Below are positions 51,158 to 62,453 of a DNA stretch of 64,000 nt, piece after piece. The notes beneath the pieces were generated by a model. That model saw only the letters and a program-made list of their open reading frames with translations, was not told where the DNA came from and did no database searches. Positions within the stretch are counted from its first letter, which is position 1. The number at the start of each line of letters is the position of its first letter. This stretch comes from Cladorhizidae sp. MBARI D1340-BT2 (lineage: Eukaryota; Porifera; Demospongiae; Poecilosclerida; Cladorhizidae). The position numbers and the translations under genes were made by a program. The stretch covers positions 34,686,697 through 34,750,696 of the forward strand of contig JAQNBH010000003.1 of the NCBI GenBank assembly GCA_028752905.1. Direction: 5' to 3'.

Positions 51158-52258
51158 GACATGTGGTTGACTCTGAGTTAGCTCATGGGACCACTGAGAG
51201 AGTAGGTCTGTACGGGAGACATGTGGTTGCCTCTGAGATAGCTCATGGCATCAGTGAGAGAGTAGGTCTGTACGGGAAGACATGTGGTTGACTCTGAGTT
51301 AGCTCATGGGACCACTGAGAGAGTAGGTCTGTACGGGAGACATGTGGTTGCCTCTGAGATAGCTCATGGCACCAGTGAGAGAGTAGGTTTGTACGGGAGA
51401 CATGTAGTTGCCTCTGAGTTAGCTCATGGCACCAGTGAGAGAGTAGGTCTGTACGGGAGACATGTGGTTGCCTCTGAGTTAGCTCATGGCACCAGTGAGA
51501 GAGTAGGTCTGTACGGGAGACATGTGTTTGCCTCTGAGTTAGCTCATGGCACCAGTAAGAGAGTAGGTCTGTACGGGAGACATGTGGTTGCCTCTAAGTT
51601 AGCTCATGGCACCAGTGAGAGAGTAGGTTTGTACGGGAGATATGTGTTTGCTTCTGAGTTAGCTCATGGCACCAGTGAGAGAGTACATGTACATGTAGGT
51701 CTGTCCAGGAGACATGTGGTTGCCGCTGAGTTATCTCATGGCACCAGTGAGAGAGTAGGTCTGTACGGGAGACATGTGGTTGCCTCTGAGTTAGCTCATG
51801 GCACCAGTGAGAGAGTAGGTCTGTACGGGAGACATGTGGTTGCCTCTAAGATAGCTCATGGCACCAGTGAGAGAGTAGGTTTGTACGGGAGACATGTGGT
51901 TGCCATTGAGTTAGCTCATGGCACCAGTGAGAGAGTAGGTATGTATGGGAGACATGTGGTTGCCCCTGAGTTAGCTCATGGCAGCAGTGAGAGAGTAGGT
52001 CTGTACGGGAGACATGTGCTTGGCTCTGAGTTAGCTCATGGCACCAGTGAGAGAGTAGGTCTGTACGGGAGACATGTGCTTGCCTCTGAGTTAGCTCATG
52101 GCACCAGTGAGAGAGTAGGTCTGTACAGGAGACATGTGGTTGCCTCTGAGATAGCTCATGGCACCAGTGAGAGAGTAGGTCTGTACGGGAGACATGTGGT
52201 TGCTTCTGAGATCTGAGATAGCTCATGGCACCAGTGAGAGAGTAGGTCTGTATGGGAA
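51158..52258 (+). repeat. 121-bp mini-unit plus a 980-bp unit with a 7-bp duplication
   Basis: 51158-51278 is a two-monomer unit (gactctgag, gggaccactg), and the same start is used again at 51279. The 980-bp unit is a full 16-monomer HOR with seven extra bases near 52206, where tctgaga is directly duplicated (cttctgagatctgagatag). Marks are gtccaggag after the palindrome (51684), gcccctgag, ggcagcag and cttggctctg. Confidence 0.93.
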
Positions 52259-52873
52259 GACATGTGGTTGCCTCTGAGTTAGCTCATGGCACCAGTGAGA
52301 GAGTACATGTACATGTAGGTCTGTACGGGAGACATGTGGTTGCCGCTGAGTTATCTCATGGCACCAGTGAGAGAGTAGGTCTGTACGGGAGACATGTGGT
52401 TACCTCTGAGTTAGCTCATGGCACCAGTGAGAGAGAGTAGGTCTGTAGGGGAGACATGTGGTTGCCTCTGAGATAGCTCATGGCACCAGTGAGAGAGTAG
52501 GTTTGTAAGGGAGACATGTGGTTGCCATTGAGTTAGCTCATGGCACCAGTGAGAGAGTAGGTATGTATGGGAGACATGTGGTTGCCTCTGAGTTAGCTCA
52601 TGGCACAAGTGAGAGAGTAGGTCTGTACGGGAGACATGTTCTTGCCTCTGAGTTAGCTCATGGCACCAGTGAGAGAGTAGGTATGTACGGGAGACATGTG
52701 GTTGCCTCTGAGTTAGCCCATGGCACCAGTGAGAGAGTAGGTCTGTACGGGAGACATGTGGTTGCCTCTGAGATAGCTCATGGCACCAGTGAGAGAGTAG
52801 GTTTGTATGGGAGACATGTGGTTGCCTCTGAGTTAGCTCATGGCACCAGTGAGAGAGTAGGTCTGTACGTGAA
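52259..52873 (+). repeat. 615-bp, 10-monomer unit, copy 2
   Basis: Same structure as 46952-47566: hybrid palindrome monomer first (52304), M8, a 62-bp gagagagagta monomer near 52430, gtagggg, and M10 to M16. Private marks are gtaaggg near 52505, gttcttgcc near 52638 and agcccatgg near 52717. Confidence 0.93.
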
Positions 52874-53846
52874 GACATGTGGTTGCCTCTGAGTTAGCTC
52901 ATGGGACCAGTGAGAGATTAGATCTGTATGGGAGACATGTGGTTGCCTCTGAGATAGCTCATGGCACCAGTGAGAGAGTAGGTTTGTACGGGAGACATGT
53001 GGTTGCCTCTGAGTTAGTGCATGGCACCAGTGATAGAGTAGGTATGTACGGGAGACATGTGGTTGCCTCTGAGTTAGCTCATGGCACCTGTGAGAGAGTA
53101 GGTCTGTACGGGAGACATGTGGTTGCCTCTGAGTTAGCTCATGGCACCAGTGAGAGAGTAGGTCTGTACGGGAGACATGTGGTTGCCTCTAAGTTAGCTC
53201 ATGGCACCAGTGAGAGAGTAGGTTTGTACGGGAGATATGTATTTGCTTCTGAGTTAGCTCATGGCACCAGTGAGCGAGTACATGTACATGTAGGTCTGTA
53301 CGGGAGACATGTGGTTGCCGCTGAGTTATCTCATGGCACCAATGAGAGAGTAGGTCTGCACGGGAGACATGTGGTTGCCTCTGAGTTAGCTCATGGCACC
53401 AGTGAGAGAGTAGGACTGTACGGGAGACATGTGGTTGCCTCTGAGATAGCTCATGGCACCAGTGAGAGAGTAGGTTTGTACGGGAGACATGTGGTTGCCA
53501 TTGAGTTAGCTCATGGCACCAGTGAGAGAGTAGCTATGTATGGGAGACATGTGGTTGCCTCTGAGTTAGCTCATGGCACCAGTGAGAGAGTAGGTCTGTA
53601 CGGGAGACATGTACTTGCCTCTGAGTTAGCTCATGGCACCAGTGAGAGAGTAGGTATGTACGGGAGACATGTGGTTGCCTCTAAGTTAGCTCATGGCACC
53701 AGTGAGAGAGTAGGTCTCTACGGGAGACATGTGGTTGCCTCTGAGATAGCTCATGGCATCAATGAGAGAGTAGGTTTGTACGGGAGACATGTGGTTGCCT
53801 CTGAGTTAGCTCATGGCACCAGTGAGAGAGTAGGTCTGTACGGGAA
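52874..53846 (+). repeat. Canonical 16-monomer higher-order repeat unit, 973 bp (reference)
   Basis: Sixteen monomers in order. M1 has catgGgacc and gattagatctg. M2 has gagAta with ggTttg. M3 has ggtAtg. M4 and M5 are consensus-like. M6 has ctctAag with ggTttg. M7 begins gatatgtatttgcttctg and is 72 bp through the palindrome insertion. M8 has gccGctgagttaTctc. M9 is consensus-like. M10 has gagAta with ggTttg. M11 has gccATtg and a tatggg end. M12 is consensus-like. M13 has catgtActtg here (gtgCttg in most copies) and ggtAtg. M14 has ctctAag here. M15 has gagAta with ggTttg. M16 ends with the extra base before gacatg. The length is 14x60 + 72 + 61 = 973. The other exact-length units start at 1952, 30761, 37229, 43233, 55541 and 56514. 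Confidence 0.95.
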
Positions 53847-55540
53847 GTCATGTGGTTGCCTCTGAGTTAGCTCATGGGCCCAGTGAGAGAGTAGGTCTGT
53901 ACGGGAGACATGTGTTTGCCTCTGAGATAGCTCATGGCACCAGTGAGAGAGTAGGTTTGTACGGGAGACATGTGGTTGCCTCTGAGTTAGCTTATGGCAC
54001 CAGTGAGAGAGTAGGTCTGTACGGGAGACATGTGGTTGCTTCTAAGTTAGCTCATGGCACCAGTGAGAGAGTAGGTTTGTATGGGAGATATGTGTTTGCA
54101 TCTGAGTTAGCTCATGGCACCAATGAGAGAGTAGGTCTGTACGGGAGACATGTGTTTGCCTCTGAGTTAGCTCATGGCACCAGTGAGAGAGTAGGTCTGT
54201 ACGGGAGACATGTGGTTGCCTCTGAGATAGCTCATGGCACCAGTGAGAGAGTAGGTTTGTACGGGAGACATGTGGTTGCCATTGAGTTAGCTCTTGGCAT
54301 CAGTGAGAGAGTAGGTATGTATGGGAGACATGTGGTTGCCTCTGAGTTAGCTCATGGCACCAGTGAGAGAGTAGGTCTGTACGGGAGACATGTGCTTGCC
54401 TCTGAGTTAGCTCATGGCACCAGTGAGAGAGTAGGTATGTACGGGAGACATGTGGTTGCCTCTGAGTTACCTCATGGCACCAGTGAGAGAGTAGGTCTGT
54501 ACGGGAGACATGTGGTTGCTTACGAGATAGCTCATGGCACCAGTGAGAGAGTAGGTCTGTACGGGAGACATGTGGTTGCCTCTGAGTTAGCTCATGGCAC
54601 CAGTGAGAGAGTAGGTCTGTACGGAAAGACATGTGGTTGCCTCTGAGTTAGCTCATGGGACCAGTGAGAGAGTAGGTCTGTACAGGAGACATGTGGTTGC
54701 CTCTGAGATAGCTCATGGCACCAGTGAGAGAGTAGGTTTGTACGGGAGACATGTGGTTGCCTCTGAGTTACCTCATGGCACCAGTGAGCGAGTAGGTATG
54801 TACGGGAGCCATGTGGTTACCTCTGAGTTAGCTCATGGCACCAGTGAGAGAGTAGGTCTGTACGGGAGACATGTGGTTGCCTCTGAGTTATCTCATGGCA
54901 CCAGTGAGAGAGTAGGTCTGTACGGGAGACATGTGGTTGCCTCTAAGTTAGCTCATGGCACCAGTGAGAGAGTAGGTTTGTATGGGAGATATGTGTTTGC
55001 TTCTGAGTTAGCTCATGGCACCAGTGAGAGAGTACATGTACATGTAGGTCTGTATGGGAGACATGTGGTTGCCGCTGAATTATCTCATGGCACCAGTGAG
55101 AGAGTAGGTCTGTACGGGAGACATGTGGTTGCCTCTGAGTTAGCTCATGGCACCAGTGAGAGAGTAGGTCTGTACGGGAGACATGTGGTTGCCATTGAGT
55201 TAGCTCTTGGCATCAGTGAGAGAGTAGGTATGTATGGGAGACATGTGGTTGCCTCTGAGTTAGCTCATGGCACCAGTGAGAGAGTAGGTCTGTACGGGAG
55301 ACATGTGCTTGCCTCTGAGTTAGCTCATGGCACCAGTGAGAGAGTAGGTATGTACGGGAGACATGTGGTTGCCTCTGAGTTACCTCATGGCACCAGTGAG
55401 AGAGTAGGTCTGTACGGGAGACATGTGGTTGCTTACGAGATAGCTCATGGCACCAGTGAGAGAGTAGGTCTGTACGGGAGACATGTGGTTGCCTCTGAGT
55501 TAGCTCATGGCACCAGTGAGAGAGTAGGTCTGTACGGAAA
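53847..55540 (+). repeat. Units of 781 and 913 bp
   Basis: The 781-bp unit (13 monomers) has no palindrome. Its M7-type monomer near 54080 reads gatatgtgtttgcatctg. The 913-bp unit (15 monomers) has the palindrome at 55033. Marks agctcttgg, gttacctcatgg, gcttacgag (54518 and 55431) and the ggaaagac boundary recur at offset 913. Confidence 0.92.
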
Positions 55541-57486
55541 GACATGTGGTTGCCTCTGAGTTAGCTCATGGGACCAGTGAGAGAGTAGGTCTGTACAGGA
55601 GACATGTGGTTGCCTCTGAGATAGCTCATGGCACCAGTGAGAGAGTAGGTTTGTACGGGAGACATGTGGTTGCCTCTGAGTTACCTCATGGCACCAGTGA
55701 GCGAGTAGGTATGTACGGGAGCCATGTGGTTACCTCTGAGTTAGCTCATGGCACCAGTGAGAGAGTAGGTCTGTACGGGAGACATGTGGTTGCCTCTGAG
55801 TTATCTCATGGCACCAGTGAGAGAGTAGGTCTGTACGGGAGACATGTGGTTGCCTCTAAGTTAGCTCATGGCACCAGTGAGAGAGTAGGTTTGTATGGGA
55901 GATATGTGTTTGCTTCTGAGTTAGCTCATGGCACCAGTGAGAGAGTACATGTACATGTAGGTCTGTATGGGAGACATGTGGTTGCCGCTGAATTATCTCA
56001 TGGCACCAGTGAGAGAGTAGGTCTGTACGGGAGACATGTGGTTGCCTCTGAGTTAGCTCATGGCACCAGTGAGAGAGTAGGTCTGTACGGGAGACATGTG
56101 GTTGCCTCTGAGATAGCTCATGGCACCAGTGAGAGAGTAGGTTTGTACGGGAGACATGTGGTTGCCATTGAGTTAGCTCATGGCACTAGTGAGAGAGTAG
56201 GTATGTATGGGAGACATGTGGTTGCCTCTGAGTTAGCTCATGGCACCAGTGAGAGAGTAGGTCTTTACGGGAGACATGTGCTTGCCTCTGAGTTAGCTCA
56301 TGGCACCAGTGAGAGAGTAGGTATGTACGGGAGAAATGTGGTTGCCTCTGAGTTAGCTCATGGCACCAGTGAGAGAGTAGGTCTGAACGGGAGACATGTG
56401 GTTGCCTCTGAGATAGCTCATGGCACCAGTGAGAGAGTAGGTTTGTATGGGAGACATGTGGTTGCCTCTGAGTTAGCTCATGGCACCAGTGAGAGAGTAG
56501 GTCTGTACGTGAAGACATGTGGTTGCCTCTGAGTTAGCTCATGGGACCAGTGAGAGATTAGATCTGTACGGAAGACATGTGGTTGCCTCTGAGATAGCTC
56601 ATGGCACCAGTGAGAGAGTAGGTTTGTACGGGAGACATGTGGTTGCCTCTGAGTTAGTGCATGGCACCAGTGATAGAGTAGGTATGTATGGGAGACATGT
56701 GGTTGCCTCTGAGTTAGCTCATGGCACCAGTGAGAGAGTAGGTCTGTACGGGAGACATGTGGTTGCCTCTGAGTTAGCTCATGGCACCAGTGAGAGAGTA
56801 GGTCTGTACGGGAGACATGTGGTTGCCTCTAAGTTAGCTCATGGCACCAGTGAGAGAGTAGGTTTGTACGGGAGATATGTATTTGCTTCTGAGTTAGCTC
56901 ATGGCACCAGTGAGAGAGTACATGTACATGTAGGTCTGTACGGGAGACATGTGGTTGCCGCTGAGTTATCTCATGGCACCAGTGAGAGAGTAGGTCTGCA
57001 CGGGAGACATGTGGTTGCCTCTGAGTTAGCTCATGGCACCAGTGAGAGAGTAGGTCTGTACGGGAGACATGTGGTTGCCTCTGAGATAGCTCATGGCACC
57101 AGTGAGAGAGTAGGTTTGTACGGGAGACATGTGGTTGCCATTGAGTTAGCTCATGGCACCAGTGAGAGAGTAGCTATGTATGGGAAACATGTGGTTGCCT
57201 CTGAGTTAGCTCATGGCACCAGTGAGAGAGTAGGTCTGTACGGGAGACATGTGCTTGCCTCTGAGTTAGCTCATGGCACCAGTGAGAGAGTAGGTATGTA
57301 CGGGAGACATGTGGTTGCCTCTAAGTTAGCTCATGGCACCAGTGAGAGAGTAGGTCTGTACGGGAGACATGTGGTTGCCTCTGAGATAGCTCATGGCACC
57401 AGTGAGAGAGTAGGTCTGAACGGGAGACATGTGGTTGCCTCTGAATTAGCTCATGGCACCAGTGAGAGAGTAGGTCTGTACGGGAA
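55541..57486 (+). repeat. Two exact-length HOR units in tandem, 973 + 973 bp
   Basis: Adjacent full 16-monomer units with palindromes at 55946 and 56919. The first starts as a copy of 54628 (offset 913, with gagccatg, gttacctctg and gaattatctc) and then follows the canonical M10 to M16. The second begins gagagattagatctg and has ggaagac near 56569 as a base substitution, not the boundary insertion. This is the only pair of adjacent exact 973-bp units in the window. Confidence 0.94.
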
Positions 57487-59120
57487 GTCATGTGGTTGCC
57501 TCTGAGTTAGCTCATGGGACCAGTGAGAGAGTAGGTCTGTATGGGAGACATGTGTTTGCCTCTGAGATAGCTCATGGCACCAGTGAGAGAGTAGGTTTGT
57601 ACGGGAGACATGTGGTTGCCTCTGAGTTAGCTTATGGCACCAGTGAGAGAGTAGGTATGTACGAGAGACATGTGGTTGCCTCTGAGTTAGCTCATGGCAC
57701 CAGTGAGAGAGTAGGTCTGTACGGGAGACATGTAGTTGCCTCTGAGTTAGCTCATGGCACCAGTGAGAGAGTAGGTCTGTACGGGAGACATGTGGTTGCC
57801 TCTAAGTTAGCTCATGGCACCAGTGAGAGAGTAGGTTTGTATGGGAGATATCTGTTTGCTTCTGAGTTAGCTCATGGCACCAGTGAGAGAGTAGGTCTGT
57901 ACGGGAGACATGTGGTTGCCTCTGAGTTAGCTCATGGCACCAGTGAGAGAGTAGGTCTGTACGGGAGACATGTGGTTGCCTCTGAGATAGCTCATGGCAC
58001 CAGTGAGAGAGTAGGTTTGTACGGGAGACATGTGGTTGCCATTGAGTTAGCTCATGGCACCAGTGAGAGAGTAGGTCTGTACGGGAGACATGTGGTTGCT
58101 TCTGAGATAGCTCATGGCACCAGTGAGAGAGTAGGTCTGTACGGGAGACATGTGGTTGCCTCTGAGTTAGCTCATGGCACCAGTGAGAGAGTAGGTCTGT
58201 ACGGGAAGACATGTGGTTGCCTCTGAGTTAGCTCATGGGACCAGTGAGAGAGTAGGTCTGTACAGGAGACATGTGGTTGCCTCTGAGATAGCTCATGGAA
58301 CCAGTGAGAGAGTAGGTTTGTACAGGAGACATGTGGTTGCCTCTGAGTTAGCTCATGGCACCAGTGAGAGAGTAGGTCTGTATGGGAGACATGTGGTTGC
58401 CTCTGAGTTAGCTCATGGCACCAGTGAGAGAGTAGGTCTGTACGGGAGACATGTGATTGCCTCTTAGTTAGCTCATGGCACCAGTGAGAGAGTAGGTTTG
58501 TATGGGAGATATGTGTTTGCTTCTGAGTTAGCTCATGGCACCAGTGAGAGAGTACATGTACATGTAGGTCTGTATGGGAGACATGTGGTTGCCGCTGAAT
58601 TATCTCATGGCACCAGTGAGAGAGTAGGTCTGTACGGGAGACATGTGGTTGCCTCTGAGTTAGCTCATGGCACCAGTGAGAGAGTAGGTCTGTACGGGAG
58701 ACATGTGGTTGCCTCTGAGATAGTTCATGGCACCAGTGTGAGAGTAGGTTTGTACAGGACACATGTGGTTGCCATTGAGTTAGCTCATGGCACCAGTGAG
58801 AGAGTAGGTACGTATGGGAGACATGTGGTTGCTTCTGAGTTAGCTCATGGCACCAGTGAGAGAGTAGGTCTGTACGGGAGACATGTGCTTGCCTCTGAGT
58901 TAGCTCATGGCACCAGTGAGAGAGTAGGTATGTACGGGAGAAATGTGGTTGCCTCTGAGTTAGCTCATGGCACCAGTGAGAGAGTAGGTCTGTACGGGAG
59001 ACATGTGGTTGCCTCTGAGATAGCTCATCGCACCAGTGAGAGAGTAGGTTTGTACGGGAGACATGTGGTTGCCTCTGAGTTAGCTCATGGCACCAGTGAG
59101 AGAGTAGGTCTGTACGGGAA
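57487..59120 (+). repeat. Units of 721 and 913 bp
   Basis: The 721-bp unit (12 monomers) has no palindrome. Its M7-type monomer near 57845 reads gatatctgtttgcttctg. The 913-bp unit (15 monomers) has the palindrome at 58553, cctcttagttag near 58461, ggacacatg near 58746 and gaaatgtgg at the next boundary (59121). Confidence 0.91.
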
Positions 59121-60618
59121 GAAATGTGGTTGCCTCTGAGTTAGCTCATGGGACCAGTGAGAGAGTAGATCTGTACGGGAGACATGTGGTTGCCTCTGAG
59201 ATAGCTCATGGCACCAGTGAGAGAGTAGGTTTGTACGGGAGACATGTGGTTGCCTCTGAGTTAGCTCATGGCACCAGTGAGAGAGTAGGTATGTACGGGA
59301 GACATGTGGTTGCCTCTGAGTTAGCTCATGGCACCAGTGAGAGAGTAGGTCTGTACGGGAGACATGTGGTTGCCTCTGAGTTAGCTCATGGCACCAGTGA
59401 GAGAGTAGGTCTGTACGGGAGACATGTGGTTGCCTCTAAGTTAGCTCATGGCACCAGTGAGAGAGTACGTTTGTACGGTAGATATGTGTTTGCTTCTGAG
59501 TTAGCTCATGGCACCAGTGAGAGAGTACATGTACATGTAGGTCTGTACGGGAGACATGTGGTTGCCGCTGAGTTATCTCATGGCACCAGTGAGAGAGTAG
59601 GTCTGTACGGGAGACATGTGGTTGCCTCTCAGTTAGCTCATGGCACCAGTGAGAGAGTAGTTCTGTACGGGAGACATGTGGTTGCCTCTGAGATAGCTCA
59701 TGGCACCAGTGAGAGAGTAGATTTGTACGGGAGACATGTGGTTGCCATTGAGTTAGCTCATGGCACCAGTGAGAGAGTAGGTATGTATGGGAGACATGTG
59801 GTTGCCTCTGAGTTAGCTCATGGTACCAGTGAGAGTGTAGGTCTGTACGTGAGACATGTGGTTGCCTCTGAGTTAGCTCATGGCACCAGTGAGAGAGTAG
59901 GTATGTGCCTCTGAGATAGCTCATGGCACCAGTGAGAGAGTAGGTCTGTACGGGAAGACATGTGGTTGCCTCTGAGTTAGCTCATGGCACCAGTGAGAGA
60001 GTAGGTCTGTATGGGAGACATCTGGTTGCTTCTGAGATAGCTCATGGCACCAGTGAGAGAGTAGGTTTGTACGGGAGACATGTGGTTGCCATTGAGTTAG
60101 CTCATGGCACCAGTGAGAGAGTAGGTCTGTATGGGAGACATGTAGTTGCCTCTGAGTTAGCTCATGGCACCAGTGAGACAGTAGGTCTGTACGGGAGACA
60201 TGTGCTTGCCTCTGAGTTAGCTCATGGCACCAGTGAGAGAGTAGGTATGTACGGGACACATGTCATTGCCTCTGAGTTAGCTCATGGCACCAGTGAGAGA
60301 GTAGGTCTGTACGGGATACATGTGGTTGCCTCTGAGATAGCTCATGGCACCAGTGAGAGAGTAGGTCTGTACGAGAAGACATGTGGTTGCCTCTGAGTTA
60401 GCTCATGGGACCAGTGAGAGAGTAGATCTGTACGGGAGACATGTGGTTGCCCCTGAGATAGCTCATGGCACCAGTGAGAGAGTAGGTTTGTACGGGAGAT
60501 ATGTGGTTGCCTCTGAGTTAGCTCATGGCACCAGTGAGAGAGTAGGTAAGTACGGGAGACATGTGGTTGCCTCTGAGTTAGCTCATGGCACCAGTGAGAG
60601 AGTAGGTCTGTACGGGAA
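59121..60618 (+). repeat. Units of 836, 421 and 241 bp
   Basis: The 836-bp unit (14 monomers) has the palindrome at 59526 and the last 43-bp monomer in the window (near 59903). It resembles units of the 15-20 kb zone more than its neighbours do. The 421-bp (7) and 241-bp (4) units have no palindrome. Marks are gacatctgg near 60007, gtcattgcc near 60262 and ggtaagtac near 60546. Confidence 0.9.
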
Positions 60619-62453
60619 GACATGTGGTTGCCTCTGAGTTAGCTCATGGCACCAGTGAGAGAGTACATGTACATGTAGGTCTGTACGGGAGACATGTGGT
60701 TGCCGCTGAGTTATCTCATGGCACCAGTGAGAGAGAAGGTCTGTACGGGAGACATGTGGTTACCTCTGAGTTAGCTCATGGCACCAGTGAGAGAGAGTAG
60801 GTCTGTAGGGGAGACATGTGGTTGCCTCTGAGATAGCTCATGGCACCAGTGAGAGAGTAGGTTTGTAAGGGAGACATGTGGTTGCCATTGAGTTAGCTCA
60901 TGGCACCAGTGAGAGAGTAGGTATGTATGGGAGACATGTGGTTGCCTCTGAGTTAGCTCATGGCACAAGTGAGAGAGTAGGTCTGTACGGGAGACATGTT
61001 CTTGCCTCTGAGTTAGCTCATGGCACCAGTGAGGGAGTAGGTATGTACGGGAGACATGTGGTTGCCTCTGAGTTAGCTCATGGCACCAGTGAGAGAGTAG
61101 GTCTGTACGGGAGACATGTGGTTGCCTCTGAGATAGCTCATGGCACCAGTGAGAGAGTAGGTTTGTATGGGAGACATGTGGTTGCCTCTGAGTTAGCTCA
61201 TGGCACCAGTGAGAGAGTAGGTCTGTACGTGAAGACATGTGGTTGCCTCTGAGTTAGCTCATGGGACCAGTGAGAGATTAGATCTGTATGGGAGACATGT
61301 GGTTGCCTCTGAGATAGCTCATGGCACCAGTGAGAGAGTAGGTTTGTACGGGAGACATGTGGTTGCCTCTGAGTTAGTGCATGGCACCAGTGATAGAGTA
61401 GGTATGTACGGGAGACATGTGGTTGCCTCTGAGTTAGCTCATGGCACCAGTGAGAGAGTAGGTCTGTACGGGAGACATGTGGTTGCCTCTGAGTTAGCTC
61501 ATGGCACCAGTGAGAGAGTAGGTCTGTACGGGAGACATGTGGTTGCCTCTAAGTTAGCTCATGGCACCAGTGAGAGAGTAGGTTTGTACGGGAGATATGT
61601 ATTTGCTTCTGAGTTAGCTCATGGCACCAGTGAGCGAGTACATGTACATGTAGGTCTGTACGGGAGACATGTGGTTGCCGCTGAGTTATCTCATGGCATC
61701 AGTGAGAGAGTAGGTCTGCACGGGAGACATGTGGTTGCCTCTGAGTTAGCTCATGGCACCAGTGAGAGAGTAGGACTGTACGGGAGACATGTGGTTGCCT
61801 CTGAGATAGCTCATGGTACCAGTGAGAGAGTAGGTTTGTACGGGAGACATGTGGTTGCCATTGAGTTAGCTCATGGCACCAGTGAGAGAGTAGCTATGTA
61901 TGGGAGACATGTGGTTGCCTCTGAGTTAGCTCATGGCACCAGTGAGAGAGTAGGTCTGTACGGGAGACATGTACTTGCCTCTGAGTTAGCTCATGGCACC
62001 AGTGAGAGAGTAGGTATGTACGGGAGACATGTGGTTGCCTCTGAGATAGCTCATGGCACCAGTGAGAGAGTAGGTTTGTACGGGAGACATGTGGTTGCCA
62101 TTGAGTTAGCTCATGGCACCAGTGAGAGAGTAGGTATGTATGGGAGACATGTGGTTGCCCCTGAGTTAGCTCATGGCAGCAGTGAGAGAGTAGGTCTGTA
62201 CGGGAGACATGTGCTTGGCTCTGAGTTAGCTCATGGCACCAGTGAGAGAGTAGGTCTGTACGGGAGACATGTGCTTGCCTCTGAGTTAGCTCATGGCACC
62301 AGTGAGAGAGTAGGTCTGTACAGGAGACATGTGGTTGCCTCTGAGATAGCTCATGGCACCAGTGAGAGAGTAGGTCTGTACGGGAGACATGTGGTTGCTT
62401 CTGAGATCTGAGATAGCTCATGGCACCAGTGAGAGAGTAGGTCTGTACGGGAA
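60619..62453 (+). repeat. 615-bp unit copy 3 plus a 1,220-bp chimeric unit
   Basis: 60619 to about 62,035 copies 52259 onward at offset 8,360. From about 62,045 the sequence instead copies 51,850 onward at offset 10,195, including gcccctgag, ggcagcag, cttggctctg and the 7-bp duplication (near 62401). The 1,220-bp unit (20 monomers) therefore joins the front of one unit to the back of the unit before it. Confidence 0.93.

Larger units (their letters stand above)
5765..59918 (+). repeat. 43-bp monomers with a shared 17-bp deletion (11 sites plus one variant)
   Basis: Eleven monomers lack acgggagacatgtggtt (register 59 to 15 of the next), giving gtatgtgcctctgag. They lie near 5771, 8361, 11491, 15691, 16588, 17918, 19787, 23716, 26806, 35531 and 59901. 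All but one are followed by a gagatagctc monomer (16588 has gataggtc), and the boundary insertion comes next. A twelfth site near 21104 reads gtatgtacctctg, the same length with a slightly different joint. The identical joint implies one origin and later spread. Confidence 0.92.

Noticed and set aside
56565..56575. Additional HOR boundary at ggaagac
   Set aside because: The spacing shows a g-to-a substitution without an inserted base. The flanking boundaries at 56514 and 57487 are exactly 973 bp apart.
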